Notes: generated by a model not told the origin, from the sequence alone. 50,591 nt of DNA from GWB1-39-12 sp964435575 (GCA_964435575.1 CAYSZS010000004.1:1-50591), one strand, 5' to 3'. Counted from the stretch's first letter, positions 1-8,313 are shown. Translations and numbers: made by a program.

Positions 1-1838
1 ATTGAAAGAAGTTTGTCTCCGGTAAGAAGAATTAGTTTTTTCTCTTTTTCCGATACAACAATAGATTTTGCGTCTTTTATTTGATCAGACAAATATTGTG
101 CCTTATATTCTCCTTCCTTATCTACAACAACCACTCGGCCATTAGTGCTGTCTAAAATATAAAAACTTTCGGTCTCTTCGCTAGCGAAGACCGCCCTCGC
201 TTTATCAATTTCTGGAGAAACATTTTCAAGATTAAATGTCTGCAAGTTCCCCGAGGTTAGTTTTAAAATCTTTCCGTCGTCTTTTAAAACCCAGATCGAA
301 CCATTAATAACTATTTGAGAAGCATCTGTTAGATCAACGACCGCGCCCTCTGTTAGCCAGCTCCTTCTTGCCGAAAAACCGTCCTCATGAGAAGTGTAGC
401 GCCAAATGAGAGAAGCGCTTTTTTCAAGAATGTAAAAGTTGCCCGCATATGAATAGGCTAAAACTTCCCCGCTCCAATCCACTTCAATCACCTTTTTATT
501 ACCTTCAAAAATCTCAAAAACACCCTCCGGAGTAACAGTGAAAATTCTATCAGAATAGACGGCAATGGCCTCTGCCTTATCAATGAGATTCGCTCCGGCA
601 ACAACTTCTGCTCTTTTGGAATCAGCCTCAACTCTTATAATTCTTTTTCCTTCTTTATCGAATACAAAAATTTTTCCGTTGGAAAAGACCAGGTCCTCTC
701 CGTCAAATCCTTGACTCAATAATCCCAGATTAACAAAAGTTGAGGGTTCTTGGTCATATTCGGCTAGAATCACTCTTTCCCCCTCCTCAATCTTTTTTTT
801 AAGTTCTGTAACATCTTCTTCCTTAAAACCCTCTTTCGATAAACCCAAAACTTTTTGTCGAGCTTGGTAAAAAAGGTCTCTGGCCCTGTCCGGATTCAAG
901 GAGTAAAGGGACTCTGCCTCATCTAATTCATGCGTCGCTTGTAAATAATTCTTTTCAAACTCTTCTCGTAAATCTCTATTTCTTTTCTCTCTTATTCCAA
1001 AAAAAATACTAACAATAAGAGCTACAAGAAGGATTCCGCCTACGCTTGCCAAAACCTTCCTTCTGGGCGAAAGTGCGTTTTCGCCCCCCACGTTTCGAAC
1101 ATAAACGGCTTTTTCTTTCAACTTCTCGAATAAACCGGAACTGCTTTTAACTTCTCCAGAAAAAATTCTCTTGGTTTCTGGCTCAGGGACGGTAACGGAT
1201 TGATCCAATTTTGGCTTAAGATGAATGAGTTTTAGAAAACTTGCACCAATGCCGCCGGTTAATTCTCCTGAATGGATGATTGGCGCCAAAGCTTCGGCAG
1301 CCTCTTTTGGATCTTTACCTTGAATTGCTCCTTTGAGAACTCCTTCTGGGGATTTACTGAAAAATTGACTTGTTCCCAGGATAAAAAAATCGCTTTCTTT
1401 GGGAATACCGGACGCCACCTGAACTTCCCCGGTTTGACTTTTAAGAATGGTTGATAAAGTTCCTTGCCTCAAAACGGCAATCCGCGCCCCACCGCCGGCG
1501 GCAAGATAAAAAATATTATCGATAAGTACTCCGCAGGCTATCTGAATATCTTCCCACGAGGAAAATTCGCTTATAACTTTCTCGACAGAAATCTTCAGCC
1601 TCGAAAAGGAACTGCCCCCCCCTTCGCCAAAATACTCCTCGTGAAGACGCGATAAAACTTCTCTTCCGGCAAGAACCGTATCTAGCCCGGAATCCTTACT
1701 TACTGTGGAAATTACCGCAAAAATTTTTCCCCTAAGTTTATATTTCTCCTCACTTTCTGGACTGAATTCATAAACTTGTGCCCAACCTGATACGTCGGGA
1801 TTGCCTGTAAGTTTTGCCGATATAACGTCATACGACAT
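1..1838 (-). CDS. PP2C-like domain, membrane segment and propeller-like C-terminus (partial at window edge)
   Basis: The reading frame runs open from an ATG at 1838 to the window start, so at least 612 residues are present and the C-terminus is missing. The first ~230 residues look like a PPM/PP2C-type phosphatase fold (an alternation such as ACGVLIDNIFYLAAGGGARI), but I do not see the usual metal-binding DG motif, so catalytic activity is doubtful. A hydrophobic segment lies near residues 258-280. A charged, probably coiled-coil stretch rich in Glu, Lys and Arg follows to about residue 370. The remainder is made of short strand-rich repeats (for example IFTVTPEGVFEIF and IWVLKDDGKILKL) resembling a beta-propeller outside the membrane. 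Function unknown; a membrane sensor or envelope scaffold is possible. It heads toward the window edge with three more minus-strand envelope genes behind it. Confidence 0.6.
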   Translation of the reverse strand, partial: MSYDVISAKLTGNPDVSGWAQVYEFSPESEEKYKLRGKIFAVISTVSKDSGLDTVLAGREVLSRLHEEYFGEGGGSSFSRLKISVEKVISEFSSWEDIQIACGVLIDNIFYLAAGGGARIAVLRQGTLSTILKSQTGEVQVASGIPKESDFFILGTSQFFSKSPEGVLKGAIQGKDPKEAAEALAPIIHSGELTGGIGASFLKLIHLKPKLDQSVTVPEPETKRIFSGEVKSSSGLFEKLKEKAVYVRNVGGENALSPRRKVLASVGGILLVALIVSIFFGIREKRNRDLREEFEKNYLQATHELDEAESLYSLNPDRARDLFYQARQKVLGLSKEGFKEEDVTELKKKIEEGERVILAEYDQEPSTFVNLGLLSQGFDGEDLVFSNGKIFVFDKEGKRIIRVEADSKRAEVVAGANLIDKAEAIAVYSDRIFTVTPEGVFEIFEGNKKVIEVDWSGEVLAYSYAGNFYILEKSASLIWRYTSHEDGFSARRSWLTEGAVVDLTDASQIVINGSIWVLKDDGKILKLTSGNLQTFNLENVSPEIDKARAVFASEETESFYILDSTNGRVVVVDKEGEYKAQYLSDQIKDAKSIVVSEKEKKLILLTGDKLLS

Positions 1839-1875
1839 AATAAAAATCTCTCTATTTATGAAGTCCAGCCTGGCT

Positions 1876-2100
1876 CTAAAGTACGACTAGAGACAATAAA
1901 AAAACAATAACCGCTAATAAAAAATGGACAATTCCCAGTACCTTTATTTGTTTTTCAAAACCGACTTCCAGGGTTTCCGTCATAACACGGATTTGCTTTA
2001 TGACAACTCCGGCAAAAAGAATATAAAGCAAAAGAAAAATCCAAACCGCAATCTTTACAATTGTAAAAACCGAGGGGGCAATGCCTTCAAAATTTTCCAT
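1876..2100 (-). CDS. Small two-helix membrane protein (DUF5657-like)
   Basis: A 74-residue protein with two hydrophobic helices, roughly residues 13-35 and 52-74, joined by a polar stretch containing KQIRVMTETLEVGFEKQIK. This layout matches my recollection of a small conserved Patescibacteria family (DUF5657), but the family name comes from pattern memory and not from a search. It lies one base downstream of the PH-domain gene stop on the same strand, so the two are probably co-transcribed. No function is known. It may assist the neighbouring membrane proteins. Confidence 0.6.
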   Translation of the reverse strand: MENFEGIAPSVFTIVKIAVWIFLLLYILFAGVVIKQIRVMTETLEVGFEKQIKVLGIVHFLLAVIVFLLSLVVL

Positions 2101-2101
2101 A

Positions 2102-2779
2102 TTAGCGTACTCTTCCTTCCAGTTTTTCCTGTTCCTCCTCTATTCGCGATTCTCTTAAAATCCTGGCTACTTTGTCGGGGTTGGGTACTGCTTCAAAAGT
2201 AATTAAGGGAATAGAAGCAGCGGTTTGTATAACAACGTCTCCGAAATTGAAAAAAGTCCTAATCGAACCCACAACGCGGGGCGTGACGTCCTGGATCTGA
2301 TCTATGTTGGCGTCGGTAATTTCTCTTGATACAAGGTTAAAAAAATCAACCTCGATTATCCTTTCATCCGTAACAATGTTTACATGGAAAAACCAGCTTA
2401 AAAATTTTTCGAGGATAAAAGCAAACGTAATGAGATACCAAACAAGAGGGAGGATGATCTGAAAACCGGGCGGTAAAAGCTCGTACGGCAAAATTATCGG
2501 GAAAAAAGACGGAGCCAAAAGCATCAAAAAAGCGGTAACCAACCATTGTAAATTGGTTATGGGGTGGCGGCGTAATAGAAGTACCACTTTTTCCTCAGGA
2601 TCGGCGTTAACAAATCTAACAAAGTCCGGATAATAACAAAAGGCGGCTAGGGGATTATGGGTGTGGCCGGGAAGTCTGTGTCTTTCAGATTCTTTGGGCT
2701 CAACAAAAAACGGCTTCGTTTTAGAAGATTTTAGCTTGGAAGATTTTGTCTTTTCTTCTGAAATAAAAACATCAGGCAT
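2102..2779 (-). CDS. Membrane protein with bacterial PH-like domain
   Basis: 225 residues. The N-terminal ~65 are polar. Two closely spaced membrane helices (about residues 75-130) follow, and then a typical bacterial PH (YdbS/DUF304-like) domain from about residue 130: the strand FHVNIVTDERIIEVDFFNL, then ITDANIDQIQDVTPRVVGSIRTFFNFGDVVIQTA. The family is membrane-bound and of poorly known role; the PH fold is thought to bind ligands or partners at the inner face. It ends in a charged tail. The 7-bp repeat array at 2783-2817 sits immediately upstream of its start codon. Confidence 0.75.
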   Translation of the reverse strand: MPDVFISEEKTKSSKLKSSKTKPFFVEPKESERHRLPGHTHNPLAAFCYYPDFVRFVNADPEEKVVLLLRRHPITNLQWLVTAFLMLLAPSFFPIILPYELLPPGFQIILPLVWYLITFAFILEKFLSWFFHVNIVTDERIIEVDFFNLVSREITDANIDQIQDVTPRVVGSIRTFFNFGDVVIQTAASIPLITFEAVPNPDKVARILRESRIEEEQEKLEGRVR

Positions 2780-2782
2780 AAA

Positions 2783-2817
2783 TTAGTGATTGGTTATTAG
2801 TGATTAGTTATTAGTAA
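2783..2817 (+). repeat. 7-bp iterated array, left arm of a gene-less inverted pair
   Basis: Five head-to-tail 7-mers with consensus TTAGTKA (for example TTAGTGA, TTGGTTA). The right arm at 2863-2897 carries five 7-mers of the reverse complement. Confidence 0.85.
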
Positions 2818-2862
2818 AATAATTAAACACACTTATTATAGCACTCTAATTAGCTTTGTTTT

Positions 2863-2897
2863 TTACTAACTACCAACAACCACTTACTAATTACCAT
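2863..2897 (-). repeat. 7-bp iterated array, right arm
   Basis: Five 7-mers (TTACTAA, CTACCAA and others), the reverse complement of the left arm unit. The array ends directly against the stop codon of the SpoIID gene (2898-2900). The 45 bp between the arms hold no ORF. Confidence 0.85.
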
Positions 2898-4646
2898 TTA
2901 AAGCTTCTCTATATTAAATAGACTACTTTTCAATCCAATGTAGCCCGGAGCCCGTAAATTAAAGGCCTTTTTAAATTCCTCGCCTGACATGCTGACCGAT
3001 CCTTTGTTGGTTGCGAAATTCAAGCTCTGAGTTGACCCTGAATTTGAATAAGTAACCGAAACGCTTGAAACCGAATTATATCCTCCAATTGAGGCAAGTT
3101 CGCTTAATGAATACGGATTTCCGTTCCAACAGTTAGTGTCGACGGGAGAAATTCTTGAAACGTCGCCTCCTCCCTTATATAAAATTTGCCAAGCATTTAG
3201 GATATCTGCCAGTTCTTCGCTTTTTAACCATGGGTTACTCCTGCCACAAGTGCTGCCAGCGCGCGTCCGATACCAAGCTTTATAAAACCATGGAGAACTT
3301 GCAATTTTTTCGTAAGCCTGGCCCGGCCAGTCGCCGTCTTTGGCGTCTTTTATTCCGCTCCATCCCCACTGAGAAATAGTAAATCCCCCTGAAGTTGATG
3401 CATAATAAGTTGTTGCGGGAGCTCCCCCTTTGGTCATTACCCAACCACGAGTTGCGTAAACCGCCTCCGCCCACTTGCCGGACTTAAGCTGCGGCTTATA
3501 AACCTGGCACGCCTCGGTTGTACAAATAGTACCAGCTCCATTATTGGTTACAGCCAACGCATAACTTCTTGCTGCAACCGCTTGGGCTTTGAGTGCCTCA
3601 AATCCGCCTTCGTTGCCCCACCTTTCTGGCACCTCATAAATTCCCAAAAGATAATTGTCTTCAAAAGAGACCCTTCCATAGCCGGAAACTCCAATTGTAG
3701 CAGGAACAGGGTAAGCTTTATTAAGTTCTGCTCCCTGATAATAGGCAGAGAGTATTACCTCGGCAGACTGACCGGACTTAGCTCGGCCAAAAGCACCGTA
3801 CTGGCTCATCCCGGTTCTGTGGGGAGCACCAAAGGAAAATGCAGCAAAAGCGGGACGAAAACCCGGATCGCAGTAATTGGATGATCCGGGAGGACCCGAA
3901 CAGGGTTCCAGAGTCGGCGGAGTATCCCCAACCGAGGTCTGAAAACCCCCAGCCTTAAGAGCAATCAGTTCTTCCTGTTTTGCAGACAAGGTTGCAAGAT
4001 ATTTCTCAGTTTTCTCGACTTCTCCCGCCAGAAATTGGGCTCTTTGACTGACTTGTAAACGAAGAGTTGATAGACTTACTTTATTTTTCTCCAAAGTTTC
4101 CTTATCGTTTTTCAAGACCAAAAGATCTTCTCCGTACTTTTCCATTGTTTTTATATCCTCTTTGGCGGCTTTTTGGCGAAAGGCTATTTCTCTGAAAGCC
4201 TCTGATGCGTCTTCAGATGACAGAAAAGGCAAAAGAGGGTCATAAATTCGCAAGAATTTATAGTGATTTTTGGTTTTTTCGACAAAAATTTCTTCTGCAT
4301 AAGCCAAATCCTCTTCTCTTTTTTCTATGTCTTTTTGGGTAATCTCGAGCTGGTTTGAGAGTCCGGCAATTCTCTTTTCCAAACTGGTAATCTGTGTTCT
4401 CAAGTCCGAAAGTTCTTTTTTGTTGTATTCCTGGGCCGGTTTTAGTGCATTTATCTCCTGCTCAATTCTGGCCAAACAAAAGTCGACGTCGCCGACACCT
4501 GGGGAATCGCAATTGGGTTCAGCGGAAATAGAGTTTAGTAGTAAGTAGTAAGTAGTGAGTAGTGAGGAAAAAAGTACAACAATAAAAATAATAATCTTTA
4601 TAATTGATAACTTTGTGCTATGTTCTTTGCGCTTTGCACTAAACAT
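2898..4646 (-). CDS. SpoIID/LytB-domain envelope protein with coiled-coil N-terminus
   Basis: 582 residues. A single N-terminal membrane helix or signal anchor (about residues 18-42) is followed by a long coiled coil (about 60-235) like that of CwlO/EnvC-type envelope proteins, a short Pro/Cys linker, and a SpoIID/LytB domain (about 265-560). The domain shows GAPHRTGMSQYGAFG, the EALKAQAVAARSYAL segment and the TYYASTSGGFT segment. Characterised members are lytic transglycosylases acting on denuded glycan or amidase modifiers, so a role in peptidoglycan remodelling outside the membrane is likely. The membrane helix is encoded partly by a 7-bp repeat array (4535-4569). The start at 4646 is supported by an extended -10 eight bases upstream. 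Confidence 0.85.
   Translation of the reverse strand: MFSAKRKEHSTKLSIIKIIIFIVVLFSSLLTTYYLLLNSISAEPNCDSPGVGDVDFCLARIEQEINALKPAQEYNKKELSDLRTQITSLEKRIAGLSNQLEITQKDIEKREEDLAYAEEIFVEKTKNHYKFLRIYDPLLPFLSSEDASEAFREIAFRQKAAKEDIKTMEKYGEDLLVLKNDKETLEKNKVSLSTLRLQVSQRAQFLAGEVEKTEKYLATLSAKQEELIALKAGGFQTSVGDTPPTLEPCSGPPGSSNYCDPGFRPAFAAFSFGAPHRTGMSQYGAFGRAKSGQSAEVILSAYYQGAELNKAYPVPATIGVSGYGRVSFEDNYLLGIYEVPERWGNEGGFEALKAQAVAARSYALAVTNNGAGTICTTEACQVYKPQLKSGKWAEAVYATRGWVMTKGGAPATTYYASTSGGFTISQWGWSGIKDAKDGDWPGQAYEKIASSPWFYKAWYRTRAGSTCGRSNPWLKSEELADILNAWQILYKGGGDVSRISPVDTNCWNGNPYSLSELASIGGYNSVSSVSVTYSNSGSTQSLNFATNKGSVSMSGEEFKKAFNLRAPGYIGLKSSLFNIEKL
4535..4569 (+). repeat. 7-bp iterated array inside the spoIID-like gene
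   Basis: Five 7-mers of the type TAAGTAG / TGAGTAG, a circular permutation of the TAGTNAK unit seen at 2783-2817. On the coding strand it reads S-S-L-L-T-T-Y-Y-L-L-L-N, forming residues 26-38 of the membrane helix. Confidence 0.8.
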
Positions 4647-4663
4647 TGTTCTTCATTATACCA
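4645..4663. repeat. 19-bp direct repeat, left copy
   Basis: ATTGTTCTTCATTATACCA, identical to 6054-6072. The two copies bracket the AAA/DUF4143 gene. The left copy contains the SpoIID promoter -10. Confidence 0.85.
4655..4660 (-). promoter_or_regulatory. Extended -10 of the SpoIID gene (predicted leaderless)
   Basis: TGGTATAAT on the minus strand, with TATAAT ending 8 nt before the ATG at 4646. Transcription would start at or next to the start codon. Confidence 0.65.
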
Positions 4664-4723
4664 GCTCTTTTGGCTACCCCGTTTTTTACTTACGTCACGT
4701 CTCCATTCGAACAATTTTGATAC

Positions 4724-4751
4724 TTGACTGCCTGAATTCTCGTACTAAAAT
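4724..4751 (+). promoter_or_regulatory. Promoter of the AAA ATPase gene
   Basis: TTGACT (-35, 4724-4729), 16-bp spacer, TAAAAT (-10, 4746-4751). The ATG at 4758 follows the -10 by 6 nt, so the mRNA is probably leaderless. Confidence 0.6.
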
Positions 4752-4757
4752 GGTAGT

Positions 4758-6026
4758 ATGGTAATCAAAAGGTCCATGCTGCCGGAGCTGGAAAAACATT
4801 TAACAGAGAAAGAAATTAGCATGATTGTAGGACCTCGGCAAGCCGGAAAAACTACACTAATGCTTTGGCTTAAAAACAAGCTTGACGGACGGGGTAAAAG
4901 TACACTTTATCTCAATTTGGATTACGATTCGGATAAGAAATTCTTCACTACTCAGCAAACTCTAATTAATAAAATTGAACTGGAACTGCAAGGAGAGGGG
5001 GGGTATGTATTTATTGATGAAATTCAGAGGAAAGAAGACGCCGGTTTATTCTTCAAAGGAATATACGACATGAACCTGTCTTATAAATTCATATTGTCGG
5101 GATCAGGAAGTTATGAACTAAAAGAAAAGGTTCACGAATCTCTCGCTGGACGAAAACGAATTTTTCATTTGACTACCTTATCTTTTGAGGAATTCGTCAA
5201 CTATAAAACAGATTATAAGTATGAAAATCGACTCCAAGCTTTTTTTGAAATCGAAGAGGAAAAGACTTTTGGGCTTTTAAAGGAATATATGAATTACGGT
5301 GGGTATCCCGCAGTCGTTGTTAAGAATACTTCCCAAGAGAAACTCCAGGTAATTAAGGAGGTTTATCAAAGCTTTGTGGAAAAGGATTTGATTAAACTTC
5401 TCAGTATTGAGAAAAGTGAAGTACTAGGAAGTCTTCTTAAATTAATAGCAGGACAAATTGGTCAAATAACCAATTATTCTGAAATTTCAAATACTCTGGA
5501 TGTTTCTGTCAAAACTGTAAAGAATTACCTTTGGTACCTTGAAAAAACTTACATCCTCCAAGCTGTTAGTCCTTATTTCAGAAATGTTCGAAAAGAAATT
5601 ACAAAATCCCCTGTTTATTATTTCGAAGACCTGGGGATGAGAAATTTCGTATTGGAAATCTTTGGCAATATAGAAAAGGAGCCAAACCAAGGTTTTCTTT
5701 TTCAAAACTTCATACTTAATTTCTTTATAAAACCATCTTTGAAACTTTCTCCATCAAAACCTCATTTTTGGAGAACCAAAGATAAGTCTGAGGTCGATTT
5801 TATAATTGAAAAAGGGTTAGAAACCATCCCCGTCGAAACTAAATTTTCTACAATGAAAAAACCTGAAATAACGCGTTCGTTGAGAAATTTCATCGACAAA
5901 TACAAACCCAAAAAGGCAATTGTTGTCAATTTGTCTCTTGACGAAAATATTAAAATAAAAACTACTGAAGTTTTCTTTGTTCCCTATTATAAATTGCACT
6001 CGCTCTTGCTTAAAGAAACGTTCTAA
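4758..6026 (+). CDS. AAA_14/DUF4143 ATP-binding protein
   Basis: 422 residues. The N-terminal AAA_14-type P-loop domain has Walker A GPRQAGKTT (about residues 25-33), Walker B YVFIDEIQ (about 88-95) and the sensor segment FILSGSGSYEL. A winged-helix-like region follows near residues 230-265. The C-terminal DUF4143 domain contains a PD-(D/E)XK-like pattern, EVDFII then IPVETKF (about 345-365). Proteins of this class are widespread, often solitary and horizontally moved; their role is unclear, with suggestions of DNA-associated or defence-like activity. Here the gene stands alone between two copies of a 19-bp direct repeat, which suggests that it arrived as a cassette upstream of spoIID. Confidence 0.85.
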   Translation: MVIKRSMLPELEKHLTEKEISMIVGPRQAGKTTLMLWLKNKLDGRGKSTLYLNLDYDSDKKFFTTQQTLINKIELELQGEGGYVFIDEIQRKEDAGLFFKGIYDMNLSYKFILSGSGSYELKEKVHESLAGRKRIFHLTTLSFEEFVNYKTDYKYENRLQAFFEIEEEKTFGLLKEYMNYGGYPAVVVKNTSQEKLQVIKEVYQSFVEKDLIKLLSIEKSEVLGSLLKLIAGQIGQITNYSEISNTLDVSVKTVKNYLWYLEKTYILQAVSPYFRNVRKEITKSPVYYFEDLGMRNFVLEIFGNIEKEPNQGFLFQNFILNFFIKPSLKLSPSKPHFWRTKDKSEVDFIIEKGLETIPVETKFSTMKKPEITRSLRNFIDKYKPKKAIVVNLSLDENIKIKTTEVFFVPYYKLHSLLLKETF

Positions 6027-6053
6027 ACAAAATATTACCTTTGTTCTTCTCAT

Positions 6054-6072
6054 ATTGTTCTTCATTATACCA
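6054..6072. repeat. 19-bp direct repeat, right copy
   Basis: Second copy of the 19-mer at 4645-4663, 28 bp past the AAA gene stop. It carries the same extended -10 on the minus strand but has no convincing gene to serve there. Confidence 0.85.
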
Positions 6073-6092
6073 AGGGGGGGTTAATATAATAG

Positions 6093-6124
6093 CTAAATGG
6101 CCAGATGGCTTTATGACTATCTGA
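6093..6124 (+). repeat. 8-bp iterated array, left arm of a gene-less inverted pair
   Basis: Four 8-mers of the type CTAAATGG / CCAGATGG, diverging to the right. Paired with 6133-6180. The 6027-6214 spacer otherwise holds only the direct repeat and the T4SS promoter. Confidence 0.7.
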
Positions 6125-6132
6125 ACATTAAT

Positions 6133-6180
6133 CTACCTAGCTATGCAACCATATAACCATTTAACCATTCAACACCAGTT
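6133..6180 (-). repeat. 8-bp iterated array, right arm
   Basis: Six 8-mers of the type CCATTTAA / CCATATAA, reverse complement of the left arm. Only 8 bp separate the arms, so the pair can fold into a hairpin. Confidence 0.75.
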
Positions 6181-6207
6181 GATTGTAATTGAATTTTGAT
6201 GTTAAAT
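6179..6207 (+). promoter_or_regulatory. Promoter of the T4SS-like operon
   Basis: TTGATT (6179-6184), 17-bp spacer, TTAAAT (6202-6207), then 7 nt to the ATG at 6215. The -35 overlaps the last bases of the 8-bp repeat array. Confidence 0.5.
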
Positions 6208-6214
6208 AGAAATA

Positions 6215-7306
6215 ATGAGAAAGTTTATAGTGTGTTTACTATCTCTACTTATTTTTTTATTCATTTTCTCTTCAGTTCCTTCCAATCAAGTTACGGCGCA
6301 AGGAGAAGTATGCAGATCTTTAGGCGGATCCTGTACAAGAGTTGATGAGTGTAGGGGCGACAACTTCGGTCGGCAAGACTGTGGTGGAATTGGGGGTATA
6401 TGCTGTATCCCTTTTTGTGATAGCGGAGAATATTGTCAAGAGGTTCCTGGAGGCAGAGTGCCTTGTGAGCAGCAAGGAGGAGCTCCTGGAGCTTGTTCCA
6501 TAGTAGGAGGCGGGCGAGGGAACTGCTGTTTACCTCTACCCGAAGGGACCTGTATTGGAAATGGCGGGCAACAGGGTGTGTGCATAGGTCCTGAGTTTTG
6601 CCCTGAGGACTACTATCAGGATGGAATTAACCCACCCGATCCTGTTTGTTCATTTGGACAAAGATGCTGTGTACCTGATACTGAACCTGGACAAGACTGT
6701 GTGGGTGAGAACACAGGAAGGCCAGGTACTTGTGAGTTCGGCCTTGCGTGTCCCGGTGAAGACACCATGCAAGATGGTTGGTGCGATCCATTGCACGTAC
6801 TTAGGTGCTGTGTCAATACTATACCAGGAGAAACATGCGAGCCAGAGGGACACTGTACTCCATTAAGATGCGGCTTCGGAGACCCATACACAACACCCGA
6901 CTGCAATGCCTTTCCACTCCACTGTTGTCCTGACGCACCACGTTCTGCACCCATTATTCGGATTAGAATTTTTTGCCAAGATAATAACCCAAACCTGCCG
7001 CCCACCAGTGATCCAGACAGCGGAAGGCTCTTGACGGCTATTGGCTGTATTCCTATCGGAAGCCCCCAAGAATTTACGAGTTTTCTCCTTACTTGGGGAA
7101 TGGGGATTGCCGGGGGAATCGCCTTTGTACTCATGATTTACGCAGGCTTTTTGATTATAACCTCGGCCGGAAATCCCCAAAAACTTCAGGCCGGGAAAGA
7201 GCTTTTAACCGCTGCCATAATGGGATTAATTCTTCTACTTTTCGGAGCTTATATCTTACAACTTATCGGTGTAACTATTTTAAACATTCCGGGATTTAGA
7301 CGGTAA
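6215..7306 (+). CDS. Cys-rich secreted repeats fused to a T4SS-pilin (VirB2-like) domain
   Basis: 363 residues. A signal-peptide-like N-terminus (hydrophobic residues 5-22, then ...VTAQG) is followed by about five Cys-rich modules of 35-45 residues, each ending in a CC pair (GICC, GNCC, QRCC, LRCC, LHCC). They look like disulfide knottin-type domains. From about residue 285 comes a two-helix TrbC/VirB2-like segment with the motif ITSAGNPQKLQAGKELLTAA shared by the next seven genes. The protein is probably exported, with the modules outside the cell and the helices in the membrane or pilus. It is the first gene of the operon. The combination suggests an adhesive or surface-exposed pilin variant; that role is inferred. 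Confidence 0.75.
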   Translation: MRKFIVCLLSLLIFLFIFSSVPSNQVTAQGEVCRSLGGSCTRVDECRGDNFGRQDCGGIGGICCIPFCDSGEYCQEVPGGRVPCEQQGGAPGACSIVGGGRGNCCLPLPEGTCIGNGGQQGVCIGPEFCPEDYYQDGINPPDPVCSFGQRCCVPDTEPGQDCVGENTGRPGTCEFGLACPGEDTMQDGWCDPLHVLRCCVNTIPGETCEPEGHCTPLRCGFGDPYTTPDCNAFPLHCCPDAPRSAPIIRIRIFCQDNNPNLPPTSDPDSGRLLTAIGCIPIGSPQEFTSFLLTWGMGIAGGIAFVLMIYAGFLIITSAGNPQKLQAGKELLTAAIMGLILLLFGAYILQLIGVTILNIPGFRR

Positions 7307-7317
7307 AAATATAGGCA

Positions 7318-7641
7318 ATGATAGACCTTCGTGATCTTATAAGAATAACTCTTCCCGAACTATCAGCTGTCGGGGGGCCTTTTAGTCTTGGTGCAATTAT
7401 TCGTGATCTCTTACCTTACGTCTTCGGAATTGCAGGATTCCTAATTTTTCTTTATATAATTTGGGGTGGCTTTCAGATACTTACCTCGCAGGGTGATCCC
7501 AAAACAGTTGCCTCCGGACAACAAAAAATTACCTATGCGGTCATAGGCTTATTGGTTATTTTCACCGCCTATTGGGTCATAAGGCTAATTGCAAGAATCT
7601 TAAGTTTAAACCGGATTCTTGATATTTTCGGTTCAACATGA
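7318..7641 (+). CDS. T4SS-pilin-like two-helix membrane protein
   Basis: 107 residues. Two hydrophobic helices (about 35-57 and 72-95) flank the conserved polar loop ILTSQGDPKTVASGQQKI, the paralog motif of this cluster. It belongs to the VirB2/TrbC-like family that forms conjugative pilus subunits or membrane pores. No clear signal peptide. Its last four bases overlap the next start codon (ATGA), which points to translational coupling. Confidence 0.75.
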   Translation: MIDLRDLIRITLPELSAVGGPFSLGAIIRDLLPYVFGIAGFLIFLYIIWGGFQILTSQGDPKTVASGQQKITYAVIGLLVIFTAYWVIRLIARILSLNRILDIFGST

Positions 7642-7964
7642 ACACCCGCTTGGCATTTAACATTGGTGAAACTTTCTTCGGAAGATCAGGGGGATTTCTT
7701 ACCGAAATCACCGACCTCGGACTCCTTGTATCTTTAATCTTTAGGAATGCACTCGTAATTGCCGGGGTCATCCTTCTTTTTTTATTTGTCTTTGCAGGAT
7801 TTCAGATGATTTCGGGCTCGGGCGACCCGCAAAAACAGCAGCGGGCCCAACAAATAATGACAGCCGGGATAATTGGATTTATACTAATTATATTGGCATA
7901 CTTTATTATTAGAATTATCGAAGTTTCTTTAGGAGTTGATATCTTAGGGCAAATTGCAGGCTGA
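7638..7964 (+). CDS. T4SS-pilin-like two-helix membrane protein
   Basis: 108 residues, the third paralog. The loop MISGSGDPQKQQRAQQIM lies between helices at about 34-56 and 72-95. The start overlaps the upstream stop (ATGA), so expression is probably coupled. Role as for the VirB2-like family; which paralog is the major subunit cannot be told. Confidence 0.75.
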   Translation: MNTRLAFNIGETFFGRSGGFLTEITDLGLLVSLIFRNALVIAGVILLFLFVFAGFQMISGSGDPQKQQRAQQIMTAGIIGFILIILAYFIIRIIEVSLGVDILGQIAG

Positions 7965-7965
7965 T

Positions 7966-8313
7966 ATGAGAATAGCACAAAACCCCTGGGGCGTTGTTAA
8001 TCCGCCGAGCTGGCTCAGCGCCTTTGGCGGAGGAACAATCCAAGGGATACCAATACTTATTAATATAATTTTAAGAACCCTGATCGTCGGGGCTGGGATA
8101 TATACCATAATAAACCTCATCCTGGCAGGCTACGCCTATCTTTCAGCAGCAGGGGACGCCAAAAGGATTGCTGACGCAACCAATAAAATTACCCACAGCA
8201 TAATTGGCCTTGTAGTTGCTGCTGGAGCCTTTGTTGTTGGCGGAATAATCAGTCAAATACTTTTCGGAGATCCAGCCTATCTATTACAGTTAAGGTTCTT
8301 TAGTCCGCAATGA
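7966..8313 (+). CDS. T4SS-pilin-like two-helix membrane protein
   Basis: 115 residues from the ATG at 7966, one base after the preceding stop. A TTG further upstream in frame is less likely, since it would lie inside the previous gene. Hydrophobic segments at about 35-60 and 75-100 surround LSAAGDAKRIADATNKIT, a variant of the paralog motif. The stop overlaps the next ATG by four bases. Confidence 0.75.
   Translation: MRIAQNPWGVVNPPSWLSAFGGGTIQGIPILINIILRTLIVGAGIYTIINLILAGYAYLSAAGDAKRIADATNKITHSIIGLVVAAGAFVVGGIISQILFGDPAYLLQLRFFSPQ

Noticed and set aside
6616..7134. 172-codon minus-strand frame opposite the Cys-rich pilin gene
   Set aside because: Antisense shadow of a GC-richer coding region; no start signal and improbable protein composition.
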